A stretch of 64,000 nucleotides of DNA from Massilia aurea (GCF_024753205.1 NZ_JANUGZ010000002.1:372001-436000); one strand, 5' to 3'; counted from the first letter of the stretch, positions 19,168 to 29,538 are shown. Translations and numbers: made by a program. Notes: generated by a model from the letters alone, not told the origin.

Positions 19168-20090
19168 GGAGATTTCCTTGGTTTCTTGACGACAAACGCG
19201 ACGCCGGTCACGGCAACGACCATTCCGACCAGGCCAAGCAGGCTGAACGATTCGCCGAACAGCAGCCAGGCCATGATGGCGGTGGTAGGCGGGGTCAGGT
19301 ACATCAGGCTCGTCACTTCCGTGGCCTGGCTACGCCGGATCAGCGTAAACAACAGGAAGATGGCGCCGATCGACAGCGCCAGCACCGACCACACCAGCGC
19401 CAGGATAAAGTCAGCGCTCCAGATGATGCGGCTGAACCCCGGATCAAGATCTTCCAGCCAGATGGCCAGTGGAATCAGCACGAGCACCGTCGCGCTGAAC
19501 TGGATCGCAGTGCCGGTACGCAAATCGAACTGTGGACAAAAACGGCGCTGGTACAGCGTACCGGTCGTGATGCACAGCAGCGCGAACAGGCACAGGGCCA
19601 GTGCGACCGGCGACATGCCGGCAACGCCCAGTTTGGCGTACACGACGAGGGCCACGCCGGACAGGCCCAACAGCAAGCCCAGCCACTGCAGGCGCCGCAC
19701 GCGTTCGCCGATCAGCGGCGCGGCCGCAGCGGTCAGGATGGGCTGCATGCCGACGATCAGCGCCGTCAGCCCGGCCGGCATGCCCAGGTTGATGGCTGCC
19801 CAGACGCCGCCCAGGTACCCAGCCTGCAACAACAAGCCAGCCAGTGCGACGTGCACGATCTGGCCGCGCGGCCAGGGTGTATGCCAGATCAGCACGATCG
19901 GCAGCAGCACGGCCAGCACACCCAGGCAGCGCACGATCAGGAAGGTCAGCGGCGGCGCATAGGGCAGGCCGAACTTGGCAACGATGAAGCCGGTGCTCCA
20001 CAACAGGACAAAAAACAGTGGTACCGGCGACAGCCAGGGGGCAGTTGGGACGGCAGCGGTAACCGGCGGCAAAATGGCAGGCTGTGACAT
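19164..20090 (-). CDS. EamA/DMT-family transporter
   Basis: A 308-residue inner-membrane protein with two EamA repeats and ten hydrophobic segments (FVLLWSTGFIVAKFGLPYAPPL at the N-terminus, SLMYLTPPTTAIMAWLLFGE in the second repeat). It differs clearly from the EamA protein at 5.1-6.0 kb. It is translationally coupled to the nitroreductase, suggesting import or export of a related metabolite; the substrate is unknown. Confidence 0.9.
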   Translation of the reverse strand: MSQPAILPPVTAAVPTAPWLSPVPLFFVLLWSTGFIVAKFGLPYAPPLTFLIVRCLGVLAVLLPIVLIWHTPWPRGQIVHVALAGLLLQAGYLGGVWAAINLGMPAGLTALIVGMQPILTAAAAPLIGERVRRLQWLGLLLGLSGVALVVYAKLGVAGMSPVALALCLFALLCITTGTLYQRRFCPQFDLRTGTAIQFSATVLVLIPLAIWLEDLDPGFSRIIWSADFILALVWSVLALSIGAIFLLFTLIRRSQATEVTSLMYLTPPTTAIMAWLLFGESFSLLGLVGMVVAVTGVAFVVKKPRKSP

Positions 20091-20414
20091 GAACGCAGCA
20101 ATGTCCCGAAAGAATCGACAGAGTTAAGGTAAAGACAAGAACTGAGTCTAGCACACCGTTTTAGTGCAATTAGACAGCGAAAAAGAATGTTCGTTTGCGG
20201 TAGATCAATTGAGCTTTCTCACGATAAATGCATTCTTGTCACTTCCGTACCACGGATTGTGCATCGCATCAAAATCGCTTGACGCCTCAAACGAAGTGGC
20301 ACAAAATCTGCCCTGTTGCGGTGCACAAAAGAAGAGTTTCATCGCGTTTGCCGAAGAGCCTGCCCCACCCCGAGCAATAGTCCATTCACGAAACGTAACA
20401 TTTTGGAGAGACAC
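20091..20414 (+). promoter_or_regulatory. Divergent control region of the phasin and EamA genes
   Basis: A 324-base gene-free region between divergent genes, noticeably more AT-rich than its flanks. The best plus-strand candidate promoter is TTGACG (20279-20284), 17 bases, CAAAAT (20302-20307), about 110 bases before the phasin start. The phasin ribosome site GGAGAG is at 20405. A repressor site (PhaR type) is expected for phasins but I cannot point to one. Confidence 0.4.
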
Positions 20415-20987
20415 ATGTTTGCAATCCCTGAGCAGTTTTCGACCGCCACCAAGACCAGCCTGGAGTCGCAGTTCGCCCTGTTTTCGTCGCTGACGTCGAA
20501 GACGTTCGAGAGCATGGAAAAACTGGTCGCCCTGAACATCAGCACCGCACGCGCCAGCCTCGAAGAATCGTCGGCCCTCACCAGCAAGCTGCTGAGCGCC
20601 AAGGATCCGCAAGAGTTCTTCTCGCTGGCCGCCACCCAGGCACAGCCGAATGCTGAAAAAGCCATGGCCTACAGCCGTCAGCTGGCGTCGATTGCCAGCG
20701 GCACCGGCGCTGAATTCTCGAAAGCAGCCGAAAGCCAGATCGTCGAAGCCAACCGCAAGGTGATTTCGCTGGTCGACGAAGTGAGCAAGAATGCACCGGC
20801 CGGTTCGGAGAACTTCGTCGCCGCCGTCAAGACCGCCATCAGCAACGCCAACGCCGGTTACGAGCAGTTCAGCAAGACCTCGAAGCAGGCTGTCGAAGCC
20901 ATCGAAACCAATGTCAACGCTGCCGTGTCGCAATTCTCGGCCAACGCTGCCAAGGCTACCAACTCCGCAACGGCTGCTGCTGCGTAA
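20415..20987 (+). CDS. phaP: Phasin family protein (PHA granule-associated)
   Basis: A 190-residue helical protein that coats polyhydroxyalkanoate granules. It begins MFAIPEQFSTATKTSLESQ and has the phasin_2 pattern TFESMEKLVALNISTARASLEES, with amphipathic heptads throughout and an Ala/Ser-rich tail. The start at 20415 is set by GGAGAG just upstream; a longer frame from 20316 has no such site. The phasin implies PHA storage, with synthase genes outside the window. Confidence 0.92.
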   Translation: MFAIPEQFSTATKTSLESQFALFSSLTSKTFESMEKLVALNISTARASLEESSALTSKLLSAKDPQEFFSLAATQAQPNAEKAMAYSRQLASIASGTGAEFSKAAESQIVEANRKVISLVDEVSKNAPAGSENFVAAVKTAISNANAGYEQFSKTSKQAVEAIETNVNAAVSQFSANAAKATNSATAAAA

Positions 20988-21011
20988 TACTGCAGCATCA
21001 CTGATCGGTAA

Positions 21012-21049
21012 AAAAATGGCCGGGGCGCGCATGCGTCCCGGCCATTTTT
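21012..21049 (+). terminator. Bidirectional terminator between the phasin gene and livF
   Basis: The 13-base arms AAAAATGGCCGGG and CCCGGCCATTTTT enclose a GC-rich loop. It has U tracts in both directions and serves both convergent genes. Confidence 0.9.
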
Positions 21050-21062
21050 ACGTGCGCATGGC

Positions 21063-21796
<734 letters not shown>

Positions 21797-21797
<1 letters not shown>

Positions 21798-22567
21798 CAG
21801 TGGGCACCTCCCAGATAGGCGTCGATCACGGCCTGGTTTTTCTGGATCTCGGCCGGCACACCTTCGGCGATCTGCTTGCCGTATTCGAGCACCGTGATGC
21901 GGTCGCACAGGCCCATCATCAGTTTGACGTCGTGCTCGATCAGCAGCACGGTCTTGCCCTGCGCCTTGATCTTGACGAGCAGTTCGCGCAGACCCAGTTT
22001 TTCGGTGGCGTTCATGCCGGCCGCCGGCTCGTCCAGCGCCAGCAATTGCGGATCCGTCGCCAGCGCGCGCGCGATTTCCAGGCGGCGCTGGTCGCCGTAC
22101 GACAAAAACTTCGCCGTGCGGTTGGCGAACTGGCCGATGCCCACGAAATCGAGCAGTTCCTGGGCGCGGATGCGGATCGCCCGCTCTTCTTCACGCGCCG
22201 CCTTGTGGCGCAGGATCGCGCCAAGCACGCCCTGTTTGGTGCGCACGTGGCGGCCCACCATGACGTTTTCCAGCGCGCTCATCTCGCCAAACAGGCGGAT
22301 GTTCTGGAACGTGCGCGCGATGCCGGCCCTGGCCACGTCGTGCGGTGCCGACGGCGAGTACGCCTTGCCGGCCAGCTCGAACGTGCCGCTGTCGGGCTGG
22401 TAGAGACCCGTGATCACATTGAAAAACGTGGTCTTGCCAGCGCCGTTGGGGCCGATCAGGCCATAGATCTGGCCCTGCATGATCCGGATGCCGACATCCG
22501 TCAGCGCCTGCAGGCCGCCGAAGCGCTTGTTGACGCCGGCAATGTTCAGAATGACTTGTTCGCTCAT
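21797..22567 (-). CDS. livG: Branched-chain amino acid ABC transporter ATP-binding protein LivG
   Basis: A 256-residue ATPase. Walker A GPNGAGKTTFFN, the LivG-specific ARTFQNIRLFGEMSALENV, signature LSYGDQRRLEIARAL (the LivG variant of LSGGQ) and Walker B LLALDEPAAGMN are present. It overlaps livM by four bases and livF by one, so the four genes are tightly coupled. Confidence 0.95.
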
Positions 22568-23775
22568 GTGGTGCTCGCTTCTTCGTCGTCACGCGCCAGC
22601 GCGGCGTTCGGCCGCTCTTCCTTGTTGGGCGACGGCCACAGGCCGGCCGGGCGCACCAGCATGATCAATACCAGCGCCAGGCCGTACAGCAACTGGCGCA
22701 GCACTTCGGCTTCGATGATCACCTTGCCGAACAGCGCCTGCTGGGCAGGGTCGACCACGTGACGCAACACTTCCGGCAGGGCTGCCAGCAGCACGCCGCC
22801 CAGCACCACGCCCGGGATGTGGCCGATACCGCCGAGCACCACCATGGCCAGCACGGCGATCGACTCGGTCAGCGAGAACGATTCGGGCGAAACAAACCCC
22901 TGGAAGGCGCCGAACATCGCGCCGGCCACGCCGCCGAACGAGGCGCCCATGGCAAACGCGAGCAGCTTGACGTTGCGGGTATTGATGCCCATCGCCTTGG
23001 CCGCGATTTCGTCTTCGCGGATGGCCACCCAGGCGCGGCCCAGGCGGGAGTGCTGCAGGCGGCCCGTAATGAAGATCGACGCGATCACCAGCGCCAGGAA
23101 CAGGAAGTAATACGCGTTCACCGACGGCATCGCGTAGCTGCCGATGTGCACGGTGGCGTTGGACCCCGCCTCGCCCGCCAGCGACACGCCAAAAATGCGG
23201 ATCGGGTCGATCATGTTGATGCCCTGCGGCCCGTTGGTGAAGTTGATCGGGTCGTTCAGGTTGTTCATGAAGATACGGATGATCTCGCCGAAGCCCAGCG
23301 TCACGATGGCGAGGTAGTCGCCCCGCAATTTGAGCGTCGGGGCGCCCAGCAGCGCGCCGCACAGTGCGGCGGACAAGGCTGCCAGCGGCACGATCGCCCA
23401 CAACGACAGGTGGATGCCGTTTTGCTGGATCTCGGGACCGAAGAACGCGACCAGCGCTTCGCCGATGGCCGGTGAGTAATAGATCACCGATTCCAGCAGC
23501 GCGGCGAATTGTGGCGACGAGAACAGGCCGACCAGGTAGGCGCCGACAGCAAAGAACGCGATATAGCCCAGGTCGAGCAGGCCGGCAAAGCCCACCACGA
23601 TGTTCAGGCCAAGCGCGAGCATGATGTACAGCAGCGCGATGTCGATGATGCGCACCCACGAATTGCCGAATTGCGCGGCAAAGAACGGGAAGATCAAGAG
23701 CAGCACCAGCACGATCGCCATGCTGGTGTAGGCCTGGCGCGGCTTGTGCTGGGTGTCGAACGTCAGGAGTGCCAT
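22564..23775 (-). CDS. livM: Branched-chain amino acid ABC transporter permease LivM
   Basis: A 403-residue permease with about ten hydrophobic segments. LivM blocks include ALGLNIVVGFAGLLDLGYIAFFAVGAY, LKLRGDYLAIVTLGFGEI and the EAA-like loop AMGINTRNVKLLAFAMGASFGG. The central part carries a longer periplasmic insertion (about 100-160) than E. coli LivM. Its C-terminus is charged (PNKEERPNAALARDDEE). Confidence 0.94.
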   Translation of the reverse strand: MALLTFDTQHKPRQAYTSMAIVLVLLLIFPFFAAQFGNSWVRIIDIALLYIMLALGLNIVVGFAGLLDLGYIAFFAVGAYLVGLFSSPQFAALLESVIYYSPAIGEALVAFFGPEIQQNGIHLSLWAIVPLAALSAALCGALLGAPTLKLRGDYLAIVTLGFGEIIRIFMNNLNDPINFTNGPQGINMIDPIRIFGVSLAGEAGSNATVHIGSYAMPSVNAYYFLFLALVIASIFITGRLQHSRLGRAWVAIREDEIAAKAMGINTRNVKLLAFAMGASFGGVAGAMFGAFQGFVSPESFSLTESIAVLAMVVLGGIGHIPGVVLGGVLLAALPEVLRHVVDPAQQALFGKVIIEAEVLRQLLYGLALVLIMLVRPAGLWPSPNKEERPNAALARDDEEASTT

Positions 23776-23787
23776 GGTGTGCTCCGG

Positions 23788-24717
23788 TTAAGCGCGGTCG
23801 GCCACGCGTTCGCCCATGATGCCGGACGGGCGCAGGGTCAACACGAGGATCAGCACCACGAAGGCGAAGATGTCCTGGTAGTGGCTGCCAAGGAAACCAC
23901 CGGTCAGGTCGCCGATATAGCCAGCGCCAAGCGCTTCGATGATGCCCAGCACGAGGCCACCGATCATGGCGCCATAGATATTGCCGATCCCGCCCAGCAC
24001 TGCGGCGCAGAATGCCTTGAGGCCCGGCAGCACGCCCATTGTGAACGTGATCGAGGCGTAGTTGGCGCCCCACATCACGCCGGCCACGGCGGCGAGCGCC
24101 GCGCCGATAGCGAAGGTGGCGACAATCACGCGGTTCGTATCGATGCCCATCAGGCCAGCCACGCGCGGGTTTTCGGCGACGGCGCGCATCGCGCGGCCCA
24201 TCCGCGTGCGCTCGACCAGCAGCACGAGACTGCCCATCGCCAGCGCGGCCAGCACCAGCAGCAAGACCTGGGTTTGCGAAATCATGGCGCCGCCGATCAT
24301 GATCGGTTCGGACGACAGCAACTGCGGGAACGGCAACGGGCTACGGCCCCAGATCATCATCGCGAACGTTTGCAGCAGGATCGAGATGCCGATGGCCGTG
24401 ATCAACGGCGCCAGGCGCGGCGCATTGCGCAGGCGGCGGTAGGCAATGCGTTCGATCAGGATATTGACCAGCATGGTGACGGGAATGGCGCCGAGGATCG
24501 CCAGCGCCAGCTGGACATAGCCAGGCAGGCCAGGCACATAGGCTTCGAGCAGTTGCAGGATGGTCAGGCCGATCATTGCGCCGATCATCAACACGTCGCC
24601 GTGGGCGAAGTTGATCAGGTTGAGGACGCCGTACACCATCGTGTAGCCGAGCGCGACCAGCGCATACATACTGCCGAGCACGAGCCCGTTCAGTAGTTGT
24701 TGGATAAAGGTTTCCAT
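23788..24717 (-). CDS. livH: Branched-chain amino acid ABC transporter permease LivH
   Basis: A 309-residue permease starting METFIQQLLNGLVLGSMYALVALGYTMVYGVL, the LivH N-terminus, and containing INFAHGDVLMIGA and MRAVAENPRVAGLMGID. It is the first gene of livHMGF. No LivJ/LivK-type binding protein gene lies in the window. Upstream is a promoter and a 139-base leader that ends in a terminator-like hairpin 23 bases before the start codon, so expression may be attenuated. Confidence 0.95.
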   Translation of the reverse strand: METFIQQLLNGLVLGSMYALVALGYTMVYGVLNLINFAHGDVLMIGAMIGLTILQLLEAYVPGLPGYVQLALAILGAIPVTMLVNILIERIAYRRLRNAPRLAPLITAIGISILLQTFAMMIWGRSPLPFPQLLSSEPIMIGGAMISQTQVLLLVLAALAMGSLVLLVERTRMGRAMRAVAENPRVAGLMGIDTNRVIVATFAIGAALAAVAGVMWGANYASITFTMGVLPGLKAFCAAVLGGIGNIYGAMIGGLVLGIIEALGAGYIGDLTGGFLGSHYQDIFAFVVLILVLTLRPSGIMGERVADRA

Positions 24718-24740
24718 CGTTCCGCCTGTTGTGCAATAAC

Positions 24741-24774
24741 AAAAAACGGCACGCCGGGGTATCCCGACGTGCCG
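24741..24774 (-). terminator. Terminator-like hairpin in the livH leader (possible attenuator)
   Basis: On the minus strand the seven-base stem CGGCACG / CGTGCCG, extended inward by GGG/CCC pairs, is followed by T6. It lies between a promoter at 24863-24892 and the livH ATG at 24717. It could also serve ispH, 174 bases upstream, but no second promoter fits in the 23 bases left before livH. An attenuator is therefore the more economical reading. Confidence 0.6.
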
Positions 24775-24862
24775 CTCAAGGTCTGAAGCTGCTGCTTTAC
24801 CGTTGTCTGCGGCCCAACGACGTGCTGGTTAGCACATCGCTACGACAAATCCGAGCGCCGCC

Positions 24863-24892
24863 ATCATAGCTTGGCTGCTGGAAAACTAACAA
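24863..24892 (-). promoter_or_regulatory. Predicted promoter of livHMGF
   Basis: On the minus strand TTGTTA, an 18-base spacer and TATGAT lie in the ispH-livH gap. Transcripts would start near 24856 and carry a leader containing small stems such as CGTTG/CAACG and GTGCT/AGCAC before the terminator-like hairpin. Confidence 0.55.
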
Positions 24893-24947
24893 CGGTAAAT
24901 GGCGGCAGTAGCTAATTTTTGTTTTCTGCCGGAACGAAAAATAATGT

Positions 24948-25907
24948 TCAGCTTTCCGCCTTGAAGGCCACCTGCCGAGCACCATCCAGGCCTTTCGGCA
25001 GCGGGAACGTCACGTTCTCTTCGACGCCTTCGAGCGCGCGCACACTGGCCGCGCCCAGTTGCTTGAGGCGGTCGATCACGGCTTGTACCAGTACCTCGGG
25101 CGCCGATGCGCCGGCGGTGACGCCAATGCGTTTCTTGCCCGCGATCCAGGTCGGATCGATCGCGGCGGCGTTGTCGACCATATAGGCAGGCGTGCCCATC
25201 TTGTCAGCCACTTCGCGCAGGCGGTTCGAGTTCGAGCTGTTTGGGCTACCGACGACGATCACCACTTCCACCTGCGGCGCGAGGAACTTGACGGCTTCCT
25301 GGCGGTTGGTGGTGGCGTAGCAGATGTCGCCCTTCTTCGGCTCGATGATGTTCGGGAAGCGCACCTTGAGCGCCTCGATAATGTCGGCCGTGTCGTCGAC
25401 GGACAACGTGGTTTGCGACACATATGCCAGCAGGTCAGGGTTACGCACTTGCAGGTTATCGACATCGGCGACCGTCTCAACCAGGTGCATGCCTTCTTCG
25501 GCCTGGCCCATCGTGCCTTCGACTTCCGGGTGGCCGTCGTGGCCGATCATGATGATCTCGGCGCCGAGTTTGCGCATCTTGGCCACTTCGACGTGCACCT
25601 TGGTCACCAACGGGCAGGTGGCGTCGAAGATCGTCAGGCCGCGCGCTTCGGCGTCGGCCCGCACCGCTTTCGAGACGCCGTGGGCCGAGAACACCAGGGT
25701 GTTGCCAGGCGGGACATCTTCGAGCTGTTCGATGAAGATCGCACCCTTGGTGCGCAGGTCGGCCACCACATAGGCGTTGTGGACGATCTCATGGCGCACA
25801 TAGATCGGGGCGCCGAATTGGGTCAGGGCGCGCTCGACGATTTCGATGGCGCGGTCCACGCCGGCGCAAAAGCCGCGCGGCTGGGCAAGCAGAATTTCGT
25901 TTTCCAT
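24948..25907 (-). CDS. ispH: 4-hydroxy-3-methylbut-2-enyl diphosphate reductase
   Basis: A 319-residue iron-sulfur enzyme, last step of the MEP isoprenoid pathway, making IPP and DMAPP. The three cluster cysteines are Cys 14 (PRGFCAGV), Cys 98 (DATCPLVTK) and Cys 196 (CYATTNRQ). Substrate residues HEIVHN, SAHGVSK and SSNSNRL are intact. It follows fkpB by 9 bases, the classic slpA-ispH pair. Confidence 0.97.
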   Translation of the reverse strand: MENEILLAQPRGFCAGVDRAIEIVERALTQFGAPIYVRHEIVHNAYVVADLRTKGAIFIEQLEDVPPGNTLVFSAHGVSKAVRADAEARGLTIFDATCPLVTKVHVEVAKMRKLGAEIIMIGHDGHPEVEGTMGQAEEGMHLVETVADVDNLQVRNPDLLAYVSQTTLSVDDTADIIEALKVRFPNIIEPKKGDICYATTNRQEAVKFLAPQVEVVIVVGSPNSSNSNRLREVADKMGTPAYMVDNAAAIDPTWIAGKKRIGVTAGASAPEVLVQAVIDRLKQLGAASVRALEGVEENVTFPLPKGLDGARQVAFKAES

Positions 25908-25916
25908 AGTCTTCCT

Positions 25917-26369
25917 TTACAGCACCGAAATCAGTTTCACTTCGAACTGGAGCGCCCGGCCAGCCATCGGGTGGTTGAAGTCGAACAGGGCCGAGTCATC
26001 GCGCATGTCGAGCAGCACGCCGGCAAACCGGCCGCCCTTCGGCGCATTGAATTCGACCACTTCGCCGACCAGATAATCGGCGCCCGGCACCGAATTTTCT
26101 TCCAGGGTCGCTTTCGACACCGACTGGATCAGTTCGGGGTTACGTTCACCGAACGCTTCCTGCGCGCTGAGCTCGAAGGTCTGGTGCGTGCCTTCGGGCA
26201 GGCCGATCAGGCGCTCTTCGAGGAATGGCGCGAGCTGGCCCTGACCGAGCAACAGCGTTGCCGGCGTGCCGTTGAAGGTGGTGATCACATCAGAACCACC
26301 GGCAACAGCCAGGCGGTAATGCAGTGTCAGGTACGAGGATTCATTGACGACAGGAGCAGCGTTGGCCAT
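25917..26369 (-). CDS. fkpB: FKBP-type peptidyl-prolyl isomerase (SlpA/FkpB)
   Basis: A 150-residue SlyD-like FKBP. The FKBP core is split by an insert-in-flap (PEGTHQTFELSAQEAFGERNPEL), and the end has FNHPMAGRALQFEV, typical of SlpA. It is cytoplasmic and helps prolyl isomerisation and folding. It is the first gene of fkpB-ispH and divergent from radC. Confidence 0.94.
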   Translation of the reverse strand: MANAAPVVNESSYLTLHYRLAVAGGSDVITTFNGTPATLLLGQGQLAPFLEERLIGLPEGTHQTFELSAQEAFGERNPELIQSVSKATLEENSVPGADYLVGEVVEFNAPKGGRFAGVLLDMRDDSALFDFNHPMAGRALQFEVKLISVL

Positions 26370-26482
26370 GTTCTTTGCGACGTTTCGTATGAGTGCGGGC
26401 AGCCCCGGTGGGGCAAACCGCTATTGTAAGCCACGCGCGCAGCTTGCGCCCGGGCTGCCTCTTTTTTTGGCGAGGAATCACA

Positions 26483-27154
26483 ATGGGAATTTGTGACTGG
26501 CCCGAGCAGGACCGCCCCCGCGAGCGCTTGCTGCGCGACGGCCCGGCGGCATTGTCCGACACCGAATTGCTGGCAATCTTCCTGCGCGTGGGTGTGGCCG
26601 GGAAAAGCGCCGTGACGCTGGCCGGCGACACCCTCACCCACTTCGGCTCGCTGCAGCGGCTGCTGCATGCCGATGCCGGCGAGTTCGGACAACTGCACGG
26701 GCTCGGGCCGGCCAAGTATGCGCAGCTTCAGGCGGCGCTCGAACTGGCGCGGCGCGCGGTGGCCGAACAATTCCGGCGCGAGGCGCTGTGCTCGCCCGAA
26801 GCCGTGCGGCACTATCTGCGCAGCCACTTCTCGCTGCGGACGCACGAATCGTTCATCGTACTGTTTCTGGATGTGAAAAATCGCCTGATCAATTGCGATG
26901 AAATGTTCAGGGGCACGCTCACCCATACCAGCGTTTATCCCCGCGAAGTCGTCAAGGCGGCGCTGCGGCGCGATGCAGCGGCCGTGATCCTGGCGCACAA
27001 CCATCCATCGGGTGTGGCCGAGCCCAGCGACGCGGATCTGCGGCTGACGAACGCGCTCACGCAGGCGCTGTCACTGGTCGAGATCCGGGTACTGGACCAT
27101 TTCGTGGTGGCAGGCAGCCACGTGCATTCGTTTGCCGAGAATGGCCAGTTGTGA
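26483..27154 (+). CDS. radC: RadC family JAB-domain protein
   Basis: A 223-residue protein. The N-terminal UPF0758 part has [21 protein letters not shown] and a helix-hairpin-helix ([13 protein letters not shown]). The C-terminal JAB metalloprotease-like domain has the zinc motif HNHPSG...D (His about 172). ATG 26483 is preceded by GAGGAA; a longer frame from 26393 is rejected. Despite the name, its role in recombination is not established, and homologues are often mobile-element linked; here it is in a housekeeping context beside rpmB. Confidence 0.93.
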   Translation: MGICDWPEQDRPRERLLRDGPAALSDTELLAIFLRVGVAGKSAVTLAGDTLTHFGSLQRLLHADAGEFGQLHGLGPAKYAQLQAALELARRAVAEQFRREALCSPEAVRHYLRSHFSLRTHESFIVLFLDVKNRLINCDEMFRGTLTHTSVYPREVVKAALRRDAAAVILAHNHPSGVAEPSDADLRLTNALTQALSLVEIRVLDHFVVAGSHVHSFAENGQL

Positions 27155-27294
27155 CGAATTTGCTACCCGTGCGTGATGCGGCCACTGGCCTGAATTACGT
27201 CGCGTAAACAGGGGCTTACCCGTGCAAATATGCTCGAATCTACGATTGTTAAATTTTTTAGTCAGTTTAATTAACCATTGTTTTTCGCAAGTGA

Positions 27295-27324
27295 TTGATT
27301 CCGCTTCATTTTTCGCGCTATACT
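27295..27324 (+). promoter_or_regulatory. Promoter of rpmB-rpmG
   Basis: TTGATT, an 18-base spacer and TATACT lie 41 bases before the rpmB start. The surrounding 200 bases are AT-rich and contain no gene. Confidence 0.7.
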
Positions 27325-27364
27325 CTCGTTTTTCCAGTCCTGGAACATATTTAAGGAGTGCACT

Positions 27365-27601
27365 ATGGCACGTGTTTGCCAAGTAACCGGCAAGGGTGTG
27401 ATGGTTGGTAACAACGTCTCCCACGCTAACAACAAAACGAAGCGTCGTTTCCTGCCTAACCTGCAGAATCGTCGTATCTACGTCGAATCGGAAAACCGCT
27501 GGGTTTCGCTGCGTTTGTCGAACGCCGGCCTGCGCCTGATTGACAAGCTCGGCATCGATGCCGTGCTGGTCGACATGCGTGCTCGTGGCGAAAAAGTTTA
27601 A
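27365..27601 (+). CDS. rpmB: 50S ribosomal protein L28
   Basis: A 78-residue ribosomal protein beginning [20 protein letters not shown], then [13 protein letters not shown] and the basic end DMRARGEKV. Length and sequence match bacterial L28. It has only the single early Cys, so it is the zinc-free form. The ribosome site AAGGAG is just upstream. Cotranscribed with rpmG, 13 bases downstream. Confidence 0.97.
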   Translation: MARVCQVTGKGVMVGNNVSHANNKTKRRFLPNLQNRRIYVESENRWVSLRLSNAGLRLIDKLGIDAVLVDMRARGEKV

Positions 27602-27614
27602 TTAGGGAGCTATC

Positions 27615-27782
27615 ATGGCAAAAACTGGCCGCGACAAAATCAAGCTGGAATCGACTGCAGGCACGGGTCACTTCTACACCACCACCAAGAACAAGCGCAC
27701 GATGCCGGCGAAAATGGAAATTACCAAATTCGACCCTAAGGCACGTAAGCACGTGATCTACAAAGAAACCAAGATCAAGTAA
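27615..27782 (+). CDS. rpmG: 50S ribosomal protein L33
   Basis: A 55-residue ribosomal protein: [20 protein letters not shown], then [20 protein letters not shown] and [15 protein letters not shown]. It has no cysteines, so it is the zinc-independent C-minus form. The ribosome site AGGGAG lies 8 bases upstream. rpmB-rpmG is the usual pair and is closed by a strong terminator. Confidence 0.97.
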   Translation: MAKTGRDKIKLESTAGTGHFYTTTKNKRTMPAKMEITKFDPKARKHVIYKETKIK

Positions 27783-27800
27783 TTGATCCTGTTGTCTTTC

Positions 27801-27835
27801 AAAAAGCCGCCGGCGCAAGCCTGGCGGCTTTTTTT
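27801..27835 (+). terminator. Terminator of rpmB-rpmG
   Basis: AAAAGCCGCC and GGCGGCTTTT flank an 11-base loop, followed by further T residues, 18 bases after the rpmG stop. Confidence 0.9.
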
Positions 27836-27868
27836 ATGGCCGCACACTGTCCGCGTTACCATGACGGC

Positions 27869-29467
27869 ATGACCAGTTTGTCCCTGCCCACCATTCCTCC
27901 CGTCACCGACCGCCTCAATGCCCTCGATGTCCTGCGTGGTTTTGCGCTGATCGGCATCTGCATCGCCAACGTCGAATTTTTCAACCGGCCCGTGGTCGAA
28001 TCCGGGCAAGGCATTCCCGCTGGCTTGCACGGCCTGGACTGGCTCGTGGCATTCCTTGTCGCGTATCTGGTCAGCGGCAAGTTCTGGACGATCTTTTCGC
28101 TGCTGTTCGGCATGGGCTTCGCACTGATGCTCGAGCGCGCCTGCGTGGCCGGGCGACCATTCGCGCCAACCTACGGCCGCCGGGTCGGCGTGCTGCTGGC
28201 GATCGGCTTGTTGCACCACACCTTGCTATGGAGCGGCGATATCCTGATCAGTTATGCGGCCGGCGCGCTCGCGCTGATGCTCGCCCTGCTGGCGCCGGCA
28301 CGGGTGCTTATTACCGCGCTCATTGCCTGCATCGCGTTGCCCCAGATGCCGGGGCTGGGCCTGCTGGGCTGGCTGCTGGCGCCTGTCGTCCTGGCGTCGC
28401 TGGTCGCGCTGTACCTGCGCGCGCGGCAAGCCTGGCTGTTTCCACTGGTGACGATCGGTACCGGTTTGCTGATGTTGCTGGCGGCGCTGCTCGCCACATG
28501 GGGCAGCAAGGGCGACGACACGACGATGCTGACCGCGGTGGGCGCTATCTTCACGGGCCTTGGCCTGCTCGCCTGCTGGCGCGGACCGGTCGAACAGAAG
28601 CCGCTACGCATCGGCGCCCAGATCGTGCTGCTGACCTATTGCCTGATCGCGGTGGAAGCCGGCATGCGGCACGTTGCGCCTGTCGTTGGCCAAACGGCAG
28701 GCGTGAGCAGCAGCGGTAGCGTCAGCAGCGCTGATGACGAGTCCGTGCCCGCCGCCGATGCCCGCGTGCTGCGCTACCGGGAACAAATCGCACGCAGCAC
28801 CGAAGAACGCGTCGTGCTGACGCAGGGCAGCTATCCGGATGCAGTAGCGATGCGGTTCAGGCAGCTGGACGAACGCATGGTGGACGAAATCGGGTTCTCG
28901 GTATTGCTGGTGGGCGTGTTCCTGATCGGCGTCTGGTTCGTGCGATCGGGTGTGATCGCACGCGCACCCGATCACAAGCCGCTGTTCCGACGGCTGGCAA
29001 TCGTCGGCATCCCACTGGGCGTCGGACTTGGCCTGCTTGGCAGCCTGATCGCGACGGGCCGGCCGCCTGGGGTCGACGATGGTGGCCATGATCTCGCCCA
29101 CGCCCTGCTGTCGCTCGGCAGCTTGCCCGCTGCGCTTGGCTATATTGGCGCAGTCATGCTGATGTTGCACAGCCGTAGCGCGCTGGCACGGATCCGCCTC
29201 CTGGCACCGTTCGGACGCATGGCACTGAGCAATTACCTGATGCAATCGCTCGTGTTCTCACTGTTGTTTTATGTCCACGGAATGGGACTCTGGGGCATCG
29301 GGCGGACAGCGCAAATGGGCATTGCGCTGGGATTGTGCGCGCTACAGATCGGCCTGAGCCACTGGTGGCTGGCACGTTACCAGTACGGCCCGGTCGAATG
29401 GCTCTGGCGCGCGCTGACATATCTGAGCTGGCCTCCAATGCGCATGAAAAGCCGGGGTCAGGTCTGA
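27869..29467 (+). CDS. DUF418 family membrane protein (YeiB-like)
   Basis: A 532-residue integral membrane protein with about ten to twelve hydrophobic segments. The N-terminus RLNALDVLRGFALIGI is shared by DUF418/YeiB and related acyltransferase-like membrane proteins, and the C-terminal DUF418 domain has PFGRMALSNYLMQSL and YQYGPVEWLWR. A hydrophilic loop (about 285-325) is rich in Ser and acidic residues. Substrate is unknown. ATG 27869 is preferred over 27836, which abuts the preceding terminator. The last eight residues are encoded by a repeat element that starts at 29441, so the natural end may have been replaced. Confidence 0.85.
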   Translation: MTSLSLPTIPPVTDRLNALDVLRGFALIGICIANVEFFNRPVVESGQGIPAGLHGLDWLVAFLVAYLVSGKFWTIFSLLFGMGFALMLERACVAGRPFAPTYGRRVGVLLAIGLLHHTLLWSGDILISYAAGALALMLALLAPARVLITALIACIALPQMPGLGLLGWLLAPVVLASLVALYLRARQAWLFPLVTIGTGLLMLLAALLATWGSKGDDTTMLTAVGAIFTGLGLLACWRGPVEQKPLRIGAQIVLLTYCLIAVEAGMRHVAPVVGQTAGVSSSGSVSSADDESVPAADARVLRYREQIARSTEERVVLTQGSYPDAVAMRFRQLDERMVDEIGFSVLLVGVFLIGVWFVRSGVIARAPDHKPLFRRLAIVGIPLGVGLGLLGSLIATGRPPGVDDGGHDLAHALLSLGSLPAALGYIGAVMLMLHSRSALARIRLLAPFGRMALSNYLMQSLVFSLLFYVHGMGLWGIGRTAQMGIALGLCALQIGLSHWWLARYQYGPVEWLWRALTYLSWPPMRMKSRGQV

Positions 29468-29538
29468 CATTCGGACACGATCTCGACAGTCAGGTAGGTC
29501 AGGTAGTCGAGTAGTCGGAAATAGCTGGCTTCGCGTCA
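29441..29538 (+). repeat. REP-like direct repeat, copy 1
   Basis: A 98-base unit starting CGCATGAAAAGCCGGGGTCA. It contains the end of the DUF418 gene and a TCAGGTAG-type microsatellite. Copy 2 follows directly at 29539. Confidence 0.85.
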
